DNA from: Elysia marginata
Lineage: Eukaryota > Mollusca > Gastropoda > Plakobranchidae
NCBI GenBank assembly: GCA_019649035.1
Contig: BMAT01009888.1
Location: 526,322 to 564,573 of the forward strand
Direction: 5' to 3'
Length of the DNA: 38,252 nt
Shown here: positions 1-11,000 of the stretch, piece after piece
Position numbering within the stretch: position 1 is the first letter of the stretch
Layout: the number at the start of each line of letters is the position of its first letter
Notes under the pieces: model-generated
Told to the model about the DNA's origin: nothing
Databases searched by the model: none
The model's input: the letters and a program-made list of their open reading frames with translations, nothing else
Program-made: the position numbers and the translations under genes

Positions 1-129
1 AGAGAGAGGGAGGATGAGAGAGAGAGAATATTTCATTTCTTTATTTTCTGTATTAGTGTACTTTGCTATAATATTCATAATGTTTGAATCTGCGAGCCTG
101 ACTGAGCATTGTTTATTTTCAATACATGT

Positions 130-196
130 ACTAATTGAACTTTGTATTGACTGAATAAACTTGAAATTGAATTGAATTGAAATTGAAATTGAATGT
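130..196 (+). repeat. GAATT/GAAATT-repeat tail, possible retrotransposon 3' end
   Basis: TTGTATTGACTGAATAAAC leads into repeated TTGAA(A)TTGAA units. Many invertebrate LINEs end with such a pentanucleotide-like tail, but no coding part is visible upstream in the window. Confidence 0.4.
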
Positions 197-584
197 TGGA
201 AATAGAGAGCATATTTGTAAATATATTTCCTATGATTAGTAAACTTGTATTAAGATGACAATACGTTATTGCCTACTGTTTGTAAAAGTTATTGCTATTC
301 ATTTTTTAATATTGTATACTCATGACTGTTACATTGTATGATTGTTTCAGGGTTTAAATTTCTTTATAGTCCAAATTACTGAAATAAACTTTGGAATCAT
401 CTTGGGACTCTTTCACCTTTGCACATCGTTTCCATTCGCCATCGTGTCAGCATCATCAAGTCTAAAACCCTTCATCATCACTGCACCCATCCTCGCCAAT
501 ACCGTCATGCAGTGGCACTACAAAATTTACTTTAAGTCTTTTTTGCTTTCAATTTTTATTTCTTTGAACCAACTCTGTTAAGTT

Positions 585-664
585 TGTACTTTTGTAAGCG
601 TATAAAGCTTCTTATGCAGCTCAATGATGGTGCGACATAAATTGCCGTTAAATAAAAATAAATA
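585..664 (+). repeat. Possible LINE/SINE 3' tail
   Basis: TGTAAGCGTATAAAGCTT, then GCAGCTCAATGATGGTGCGA, CATAAATTGCCGTTAAATAA and an AATAAATAAT-rich end. This resembles the widespread 'TGTAAGCGCTTTGAGC...GCGCTATATAAATGCC(ATT)n' tails of marine-invertebrate retroposons. Assignment from general knowledge only. Confidence 0.35.
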
Positions 665-918
665 ATACTGTATGATTGTATCCTCGTCAGTCACAGAAAA
701 GAGAGCTTCCCACCTCTAGACCAACATAATAGAATGCTAGGGTGTAAGTTTACTCACTCCCGTCTTCGAAGTTTGCGTCCGTTTTGTACCCATGCTTTTC
801 GGAATTCTTTGTTCCTCTTTATAAAATTGGTCTTTCTCTTTCATTTTTATGTCACATGTTATAACACAATTTTTATAGCAAGCACGCCTATTCATTATTG
901 TAGTCTGTTCCAAGGGAA

Positions 919-1143
919 TGATTGAAAGATTTTAATGGTGTAAAGTTAGCAGTGGAGAGAAGCAGGCTTTAAGTGAAAATGCCCGAAATGTCTGACTTAG
1001 AGGGTTTAACGTCTCCTAAGCTTCCTGGGGATGCCTATACGGCGACTGTCTGACTTATGAATCGAACCTTCGATTTATAGTATGTAGCTTCGGCACCCGC
1101 CGCCTTCCACTTAGCCTAGAGAAACATATTATAGCTTATACCA
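919..1143 (-). mobile_element. tRNA-derived SINE, same family as 31144-31410
   Basis: On the minus strand: CTAAGTGGAAGGCGGCGGG (A box region), AAGGTTCGATTCATAAG (B box), CAGACATTTCGGGCATT, CTTCTCTCCACTGCTAA, ending TTTCAATCAT. It is bordered by near-perfect 13-bp direct repeats, TGTTCCAAGGGAA at 906-918 and TGTTGCAAGGGAA at 1144-1156, which look like the target duplication. It carries about 60 bp between the B box and the shared 3' body that the other copy lacks. Confidence 0.72.
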
Positions 1144-1479
1144 TGTTGCAAGGGAAATAGCTCCGGTTTTCGGCAATAACGCTTCTGTTTTTTTTTTCAA
1201 AATTATTTTTTGAAATTTTGAGCGACATAAATTTTCAAGGTTTTCTATGCAATGCAATGCATAGGCAGAGGACCAGTATGAACCAAAGTAGCGCCGCGTT
1301 TTACGGAAATTAGGCTTTTCTGGCACCGAGCCACTGCTGTGATGAATGTAAACAAAAAATAAAAATGGCTGACGTAGATGCTATCTTGCAGGCAACCTGT
1401 TGAAAGATCTGCGCCTACTTTAACTTATAAAAACATTTTCCAATAAAATTTCAACGACATTTTTGTTTAAAAGGCTCCT

Positions 1480-2040
1480 CCATATCTAGATCTAGATAAT
1501 CGACTCACTATAAAATAACTTGTTTGTCGCAATAGTTTATGAAATTACGTAGATCTAGATCTATAATCCAGATCTAGGCTTAGATCTACACAGTGCCAGT
1601 GGCACACTCTAGTCTCTAGAATCTAGATTCTAGATATCTAGATCTAGATAAAACGCTCCAAATTAAAATAGATTTAGATCTAGATCTAGATTCTAGATCT
1701 GGTCTGATTTCACAAATACAAGACTCGATAAATCTAAGTCTAAAGATCTAGAGATATAGTCACTGGAGACCAAGACTATGTTATTACAGTTATTGTACTG
1801 CAGGGCCATCCGTTAAGTAGTATGAGTGGTTCTGAAAACCACGCCAGGTAAGGAACTTTATTAAAGGGTTTCCACACAGGGTTGTCACCCTAGTAAAGAA
1901 TAAAAATTAATTTCATGGTATATGTACAAGAAATTCTAGATCTAGGCTATCTGATTGTAAGAAATAAAGGGGCATTTACACAGGTGTACAATTGAGGTTA
2001 GGTACATTCTAGATCTAGATCTATTTCTAAATCTGAAATT
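1480..2040. repeat. Cluster of AGATCTAGATCT-type palindromic motifs around INTU exon 1
   Basis: Short self-complementary units of TCTAGATC/AGATCTAG recur many times in about 560 bp (for example 1483-1497, 1551-1563, 1617-1648, 1673-1700, 1934-1945, 2008-2022), with scattered copies further on (2550, 2820-2840, 2930, 7350, 17283). They lie on both sides of exon 1. They are not a regular tandem array; spacing varies. Confidence 0.8.
1822..1847 (+). CDS. INTU: INTU exon 1 (putative start exon)
   Basis: Candidate first coding exon: ATG at 1822 with A at -3, eight codons (MSGSENHA), then AG before a good donor, GTAAGG. The two leftover bases join the first base of the 5216 exon to make AGG, so the phase fits exactly. 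An in-frame TAA lies upstream at 1741, with no other in-frame ATG between. Nothing in eight residues is family-diagnostic, so a different or additional upstream exon remains possible. Confidence 0.5.
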
Positions 2041-5000
2041 GGCGCATTGCGTTTAACTTCTTGATTCGATCATTTTCATAATTTCAAAGAGAATTGATTA
2101 ACATTTAAAGGTGAAACGGTCCATCAATGGCGACCACTTTTCTACGACAATCTTGCATTTTTTTATATTTATAATTTTCATTCTGTGCATGGTGACCACC
2201 TCACCTTAAATATGACTGCAGGAAAATCTCTCAATATGAAAAAAAGAATATTCTTTGTTATTAAAACAAAAGCTATGCAATGTTAACACTCTTGACCTGG
2301 GAAAAAAAAAACAATTTAGCTGCTAGTCCAATCCTCCAACATTCCCCACACCTCCATACTCCACTCTTGTTTTTGTTAATCTATGATTCAAACCTTGCTT
2401 AAATTATGAAAATTAAAGGAAACTGGGCTTTACAGGTTTACAAGCATTTAGTACCTATTGCAACAACCTGTCCATCACAACCGCTATTGATCAACATATT
2501 GATCTTCAATGGCGGCTTTGGGCAGATTTGACTGTATTCTAAAACATAATCTAGATCTTCAATCTAAATTAAGATTTTAATCAAAATGAAGCAAATCATC
2601 ATGCTTATCTTCATTTTGTCTAATGAAGGTTAGACAGGACTGCAATTGTGCACCAGTGCCAAAGGGTCATGTGCAATGAGATGCATTATTTTTTATTATG
2701 TTATTTAAAAAAAAAAGCACCGATGAAAAGACAGGGTAATACGGTACCTAATTTTAATAAATTTTATTGTGGTACCTCTCTGCGGAAAGCCTGCTTGGAA
2801 CTGTTTTATAACTAGACGGTAGATCTAGAGTCTATTCTAGAATGCTGGCTTCTGCGCAACAAGACTAGTCAGGGTAGCAACTTTACTAGTCTTAATAACA
2901 TGATGATACATGGAATGTTCAATGTAATGCTAGATCTAGTTGTGCTGTGTTTTAAAGTGAACTTATGTTTATACTGCAGTTTATCTCATATTCAACAAGT
3001 ACTATTGCTGTGGAACTATAGAACTAGATTTGGGTAACTTTTTACCATCAGCACATAAATGCAATAACATTTCTAAAAAAATGAAGAAAATAAAGGAATT
3101 GCAAAAATTTACAGTTCTCTCTTATAATATATCAGTTTACAGAGTTACAGAAAATAATATATCAGTTTACAGAGTTACAGAAAAATATTCTAATTTGACT
3201 TAGTTTCAAAGATGAAACTCTCTAGTCTATTATTAATGTTAAATTATTATTACTTTATTGAAAACAAATCATTTGATAATGAATTATATGCTGATTTCAA
3301 AGCCAAATAAACTTTTAATGAATTAGTGTAAAAACTCTTTTTTTTTCTTAATAAATGCTCTCTGCCTATTTCTTCAACAGCTAAAGCTAAGGAAAATACT
3401 TTGTGGCTGACATCAGTCTTAAAGTATACAAAAATGTCAAAATGGACCATTTCTGAGACTGAAGTCTTGCTTGAAACATATTTATTGAAAATTTAACCAT
3501 CTTCTATTATGTCTTCCGACAAAAATATAGAACAGAATCCCTATTGACAAAGTTCTATCGACTATTTATAAATCATTTTGGTTTTAATAGATTTCAGTAT
3601 AGCCAGTGTTATTCCCAAGGGAATAAAAGGCCACCTGGGCACCAAAAAATAACTTACTTATACTGGGTATATTTTAAACCAGTATTCTGGGTTTCTTGAG
3701 ATGCTACCAAAAAGAGCAAAAATTATTGTTGGAAATTCTAAAATTTTGTGACATTATCATTATGAAATGTGTTTGTATGAGAACATTAATTTTAGTGAAC
3801 ATTTTTAGATTTTATAAGTATTTGAGCACCAGTGTGCTGATATCATCAGATAGATGTGGGGCATATTTTCAAGCCTGATTAATGGCTTTTCTTTTTTTTT
3901 TTTATTGAATTGTTATGAAAATTGTTTTAAAAAAACTATATGAGAATTATTTAAAAAAAAATTCTTATGAAGGATTATTTTGAGGAGGCTTCAGAGTGAT
4001 TTATCAATAGCTTCAATGTAATTTTAAGAGCGGCTCTTTGAAATGAGCTTTGTGTAAAAGAAGAAAAATGACTGAAACTGAAAACGATGGAAGGACATTC
4101 AATTTCTTATAATTTTAAAAAGGTTTTGTGTCATTTTGTTTATAAAAACCTTTGATGTCTTGGGGCCCATAAGTAAAGAAATACACATATCAAGTTTAGG
4201 ACAATCTGACCGACATTCACAGAGAAAAGTCTATCAAAGTGCATACTGCATTCAATAAAACTGAGGATTATGAGAAAAGGACAAAAAAGGATTAATATTT
4301 TAATTTCTCAGAACATCATCTCTGATAAATATTGTATCAGCATGTCAAAATCATTCATATCAGCATGACTGGTTCTCTAAAACATTAAAAAACCTGTTGA
4401 AATGTTCACCAAGCCACACACTAACACAATTTCACATAAAAACACAAAATTTAAGAAAAGCAACAATTTATGCTCCCTTGGGTAGAGTGTTCTCTAAGTT
4501 AAAGGGTTTTTTACTCTACCATAATTATCATATAGAAGGCCTACATTATTCAATCTTATCATTACTAGTGATTAGCAACTTCTGTGCTTCCTAGAGCTAG
4601 CTTTAAATTGGCGCATGCTGGTTAGTGCGGTACAATCCCGTTGTGTACCGTTTGTTTATGAGTAAAGTAGATCAGAATCTGGCCTACTATTTAAAATAAG
4701 TAATTGTGGAAAGATAATTTGGAGATTGGCGGGTGTGGGGGGGTGGAGATAAGGTTATAAAAGCTATTTTTTATAATATAGTCGGTTTGAAGTTCAGAAA
4801 TCTTCTTTGGTCTAAATATGCTGGCTATTTGGAACAGTGTTAGTACCGCCTATCAACACTTGCTAAACAAATTTAACATGGATGACGGAAATCTTGTTAC
4901 AAAAGATATTAAAAAAGTACCGTATCATGGCTAAACATGGGCACCTTTTTAATTCTTCTTGAAAGAGAGTTCTGGTATCTCTTAATAATTTGGGAGTGTC

Positions 5001-8000
5001 CAAGTATGTTTTTGAGTCTAGATGAATCTAGTGTCTTTGAATAACAACCAATACAGCAAATATTGTTTAATCGGCAGAAACTGGCAAGAAAAAAATTTTA
5101 CTATTGGTCATAATAGTTACACTTTTTTTTCCCCATTTCTCTAATTTCACTCTTTTGCTACAATCTTTACTTAAACAAAGTTAATGACAGTTTTACTTTT
5201 TTTTCTTCCAAGCAGGATTGGCAATTTGCAGCATGACAATGAAGCTTCTCTAAGTTTGGCATCTAAATCTCAAGATTCAACTGATAGGTCTCAATCAAAA
5301 AACGGCCTCACACGTCACAGCAAGGCAAGTGAAGGTTACATTCAAACAGAAAACACCTGTGGTCAGCTTCGTCTTGCTCAAAGACTTAGCTCTAGTGAAG
5401 ATGAAGAAAAAATTAGGTCAAGAGATGCTATTCGTCAGAAAAGCAAAGAAATGCAGCAGAAGCTTCTTGAAAATTCAACTAATTCAGGTTCAAAGAAAAA
5501 CTCACAGAACAACTCATTGTCACAAGCTCAGGCTTCTTCCATTTCCTCATCAGCATCCGGAATGAATGATGGAGCAGGGGGAAAGGAGAGACGTGTAAAG
5601 CACATTGTGTTGAATCCAGAGTACCGGTTGCTTTCAGGTAATGAAACTTCTGGAGTGGACATTTGTCAAAAGCTGTTTGGCATCACAGTTTTTGAGTACA
5701 GCAATGGTAAATCTAATCGGCATCATACTCAGAGAGACAGGAAACTTATTGTTCAAAGCGTTGTCGAAGGAAGTAAAGCTTTTTCCTCAGGGAATATATC
5801 AAGAGGTAAGTTCCAGATTGACTTTAATTTCTGTCTGCAAAGTATTATTTGTCAACAGCACTAATTTAGGCCATCTTCTATTTTTAAGAAAAATCTACTA
5901 TTGCATGCATAAGTGAAAATTGTTATAAAATTTTGTGTCAAGATATTGCGCTCATGTTATCTTTTGCAGCGGGTATTTACTATTAGTAGAGTATTACTTT
6001 TTGTTTTAATAGATGAAGTTCCCTCAGTAAGTTTCAACCATGCAATTAGGATTCTACCCTAAGAACTGTAATGGACGAAAATAACTGATTTTGCATTGCC
6101 ATAAAATCTAATTCAATTTATGAAGTTTAGTAAAGATGGCAGCTATTAACTGTACTGTAGAGTAATTACATCTCTTAATCGTTTTTTTTAAATGTAAATT
6201 ATATTTGAATTTAGGTACCTGTTTATTATTATTATTAATTTGGTTTGTACAGTTTTTGTTCACCTTGTTATATTGCAGGAGATATGCTGATTCGCTTGAA
6301 TGATATTGATGTGTCCTGGCGGAATTTCTCTCAACTTTTGAAATCCCTTAATAAGCGTGAGGTAAGAGGATTTTTCTTTTTAAAAAGTTTCCAGTAATCA
6401 ATGTATCACTTTCAAGCATTAAAAGAAATTTTCTTGACATACTTTTATGAAAAACAGCAAAAGTCAGTTTTATCCTCTATCTATGCTAAAACCCCTCTTC
6501 AACAATCTGTAGATTAAAATCTGTAAAAATGTGATACATACAATAAACATGTATAAACTCTTTTTCCTGCAGTTTTTGTACATGTTTTGCAAGAATTTTT
6601 TTTAGAGATAAAAATTAAAAGTGGGGCCAAAAAGAAAACTGACAATTGACTCTTGTTGACACATGTGAGTGGATGTAGCTGCAGCTTGAGCCTGCAACAC
6701 CACTTCCTTTCAGCTTTCATTTCACCTGACAAGAAACAAGGGACCCAACTAGCAGAGACCTTTGACATGTTTATTGTTCATGCAAAGCAGTCCAAACTGA
6801 ATTTTTAGATATCTTCATTTCCTTGACAATGTCTCCTCTTGTAATCCTTTGATCTGAGAGAACAAGTTTCTTTATCTTAAAAAAATTCTCTTCAGTTTGC
6901 ACATCCCGAGAATGTTAGGCATGGGTCTCATTTATCACATCAAAATGTTCACAATTGAACTTTCTAACCATAAATTTTGCCCAAAATATGATGGGCTTCT
7001 TTCCTGATACATTTGTAACGTCTTTTGATGAATTTCATTAGGTTTTATACCTTTGATGTAAAGATATGTGATAACAGAGCACATCTGAATCTTCTCCATT
7101 ATGGCCGCAGATTTCTTCTATTTGTTGCTTGGTAATGGTTTCACTTTGAAGTGCAGCAGTGCAAAAAGTTATGAATGAATGTTACTCATCTTTTAAAAAG
7201 CTTAATATGGATGCTGTAATAGTATCTTTTAAAATTTTATTAGAATCCATTAACTCCTTCATATAATCAAATGGCTCACTAATTTCCTACGATTGATATA
7301 GAACATTTTTGGCTTTTAATGCCTTAATTTTTTTACATGGTCGACATACTAGATCTAGTTGTTTTTCGTAATTATTTGTAATTTTTTTAAACAAACCCCT
7401 GTGGAAAATATTATTTTTAATTCAAACTTAAATAAAGCAAACTTTTTATTATCAAAGGCATCTGGAAATTATGCCTGTAGATGACTTTGAAAACAATATT
7501 GATACACGACTGTGTTTACCATCCTCAGAAGGTTCGCCTGACATTCCAATCTCCCAAAATCATTGGTCCCAAGTCTACATACAGTGTCCTACAAGTTCCT
7601 GAGGCCGACTTATGTCAGGCCACACTTGGAAAACGACTTGCTCACATTCAAGAAGAGCTGGCGCACCTGAACTGTGTTGCCATGTACCTCACACTTGCTC
7701 ACTCCACGAGTGAAAGTGAACTTGATCAGATGGTAATTGAGGTTTCCTAATTCTTTTCTTTAGTAGTGATATAATGTTCTAAAAGATCATGATTAAGGAC
7801 CTTTTTACTACATCTAATGACTTGATAAGTACGGTAGTAAAATAAGTTAAATATTTGACTGTGTCTTGTCTAAAATTGTTTTTAGAAACAAGTGCCAATA
7901 AATTCAATTAAAGACCACTCCATGCAGGTCACTGCATAGTATTTGTAAAATTTTGTTGAACATAATTATTCTTTCTTTTGGAATGTCCCAGGAGGATGTA

Positions 8001-11000
8001 GTGTATGCATTTCCACCTGGTGAAGAAACCCTGACAGCCCTCCGAGGTCTTTTTATTACTCTAAGCTCAGCACTGCTAGATGTGGTGGAGCAACCAGCCC
8101 TCAGGTGAGTTTCTCCTTACTTACTTACTCTATATTTGTGTGTCGGTGTGTGCCTCTCTTTGAATACTGTATGAGGCTGTCTTTCTCATTGCTTGTCATT
8201 TGTACCTTTTTCCTAGCACCTTAGCCATTTTTTGGGTTGAATTACCTTTGTTACAAACCATTCTACAGAATATATTAATTTTGAAATTTGGGGATGTGGT
8301 TTAATTTTAAATTTTCAAAACTACTTTACTTTTAGCTTATGTAACTATCTTTTTACAATTAAAATCTTTTTATAATCACAATAAAGTAAAAAAAAAGTTT
8401 TTTTATGTAAACTTGGATCCAGTAAAACGCTCTTAGAGCTTTTCATGGGTTTCAAAACATGCCATTATAAACCAATTTATTTTCTGACTCTCAGGAGAGC
8501 AGAAATTAAATCTCATTCCTCTATTATACTGATAAGATTTTTTATTGACCAAAGATGGGTATTAAGACTTATTTAACCTATGAGTATGACTTGAAGATGT
8601 GCATAAATAGCCCTTCATTAGCACTAAACATCAACCTAGAAATTTATTGAAAAAAACTTATTTTCTTGCTGAGAGGTATTGATTTTGACATGATTTTCAA
8701 ACATTTTGACACCATAAAATCTTGTGTCTCAGATCTCATCTTCATCTGAATACATCTAAAATCCATGTGGCCTATCAGCAGTGTGGAAGGGATGTTCTTG
8801 TTTTTGCCATGCCAGGAAAAAGGTGGGGCTTAAGGCTTTTATTACATTATACATTTGTCGGGTATCTAACAGTTATTGTTGTTTGTAGTAAAAAATCTTT
8901 AAATAACTCATTTTTTTTTACTGATTATATATTATACTGGAAGTCATATGTAAAACTCACCTTTTATAAAAAATTGTGTGGATTTTCCCCCGATATTGAT
9001 TTCAATGTTTGCATGAACATGAAAAAAGTTGTTTTAGGTTAAGAAAAGAAAGTTTTGTAACCAGTTCCATTTTACGTGTTTTGTTTTCTCTTTATAAAAA
9101 TGTTTCTTAATATTGTCCAACATTTATGTCTAGCATACCATGGAATGAGTCTAGTTGCTGAATTTTATGGTGCGCATGCATGCTAGTTGCTACTGAAAGC
9201 TCTTTTACATCCCTTAAACCAAGCCAAAAAGTTATGTGATATTTTAATTATGTCCAGATTTATTCTGTATGGAAGTCGGAGTAGATGAAACTATTTTAAG
9301 ATATTTTATATCAAAGAACCAAAGATCACACACCAAATGTAAGGCTTCCTATTTTGGTTATTGTTTCAATGTATATAATGAAAGACGTCTTAAAATTTAA
9401 ATTTATGCCAATAACTCTTTGCTAAAATTTTGGCACCTGATAGTTATGCTTTCTGCATTTGACCATATGTGCAACTTGATTTGTATTGTGGGACTACTAC
9501 ACATTTAACCTTTTCTAGATTGAAAGGTATGCAAAATTAACTTTAACCTGAACAAAACTTTACAAGAATTAAAATGCAAAACTTCCAACTTTTGGTGGTA
9601 ATACAATTTACATTTCAAGTTAAAAGCTTTCTAGGCAGGTACATATTTTCACAGAAAAACAAAACCAGCAGTGGCAGAAAGTGACAACAAAAATCCTTTT
9701 CCGGCTGTTCATGTCAAACTAATTCTTGATTGAAACAAATGTCTTGTAACCAGACCAATTTAGTCTGGTGTTGGAAATTTTAATTTAAAAGTATATTTTC
9801 TATAACTTTTTCCTCTTTTTATCTCTATATTTTGAATCCTATAAAGTTCCATTATCTTTTCTCCTAGCTTTGATAATTTTATGCAGTTTTTAACATTTAG
9901 AAGCTCAGAAAAATTCATTACTCAAAATTAATCTCAACACCGATAATATGGAAATTGTGACATCCTAAAATTTGGATTGGCTGTAAGACAATTATGTTTG
10001 TTTTCTTACATATGAACTGAACTTTTTGAACATCTTTTTACTCTGTTTATAATTTTGTTTTTTTCTACCCATCTACAGGATCACTCCCAGTTACTTAGAA
10101 AAGGTGCTAAGCACCTTTACATCCTTGTTGGTGCTACTATTTGGAAATGTGCAAAAGTATGTGAAGGAAAATAAATTGTAAAAGAACTGAATTAAAAATT
10201 TGTTGGGAAAATTTCTCCTACAAAAGTAACAATAACAAGTTCCTGGCTTTAGTTTATTGTTTCATTTCAGTTTTTGTACAAAAAAGACATCAACTAAAAC
10301 AAATCAATATTCATCTTTCCATGTAAATTAATGGTATTCCCCTATATTACAGACGTTTCACTTTTACACATACGCTTAAAAAAAAAGGAAAATATTTTTC
10401 AATTGTTGTGTTGGATAATTTTAAAAGATGTCAATGCTTGTTAAAAATTGGAAATAAAACTCTATGTGCAGTTTATTTTCTTAAAGGCTACTTCATCATT
10501 TTTATTTGAAGTAAATGGAAACATCATTTGTTCACCTTGTCCTTTTTCTTTCCCAGTGCCTTTCAAGATTGTGATCGAGTATATTTGGACAAACTTATGG
10601 CTCTGACCTTTCATCGAGCCCTCAATCTTCCCTCAGGTCATTCCATACCTGATTTTTTTCAGTGGTCTTCATTAACGTCTATGCCTACCTCTGACCTATG
10701 GGATGTTAGATTGTTAGGACTTTCAAACAAGGATAAGGTTAGTAAACATTGAGATTTTCATTTTGAACAATCTCAAAGCAACAAGTTTTTCTCTCACCTT
10801 GAAATTTCCTTAAGCAAGGTCAAAATAATTTAAATAAGATGGGGTGATCTTCTTTTTGATTTGTTTCCTTCAGCTTTTTTGATTAAAATCTAATGAAAAA
10901 AGTCATGTATTGTTATTATGACAGGACTCAGTTCTTTACTATCTTTTAAAAGGAATTTCAAAACAAAACAATAATTTTTCTTATCATTCCAGCTACTTTG

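Larger units (their letters stand above)
1..1821. other. Region upstream of the INTU start
   Basis: No gene recognised. It contains a GA-rich start (1-28), two possible retroposon tails, the SINE at 919-1143 and the beginning of the TCTAGATC cluster. A 12-codon frame with an excellent Kozak context (AAAATGGCT at 1364) could be an upstream ORF if transcription starts before it. No TATA box or CpG-rich promoter stands out. Confidence 0.5.

Noticed and set aside
342-581. Plus-strand open frame of 79 codons preceded by a TTTCAG
   Set aside because: Hydrophobic AT-rich translation without a recognisable domain; phase and position do not connect to INTU.
1129-1326. Minus-strand open frame of 65 codons beside the SINE
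   Set aside because: It starts with a non-ATG codon, matches no family I know, and partly overlaps the SINE border; no splice or promoter support.
4624-4655. Small hairpin (CGGTACA ... TGTACCG)
   Set aside because: A seven-base stem in AT-rich intronic DNA; no further support for a structured RNA.
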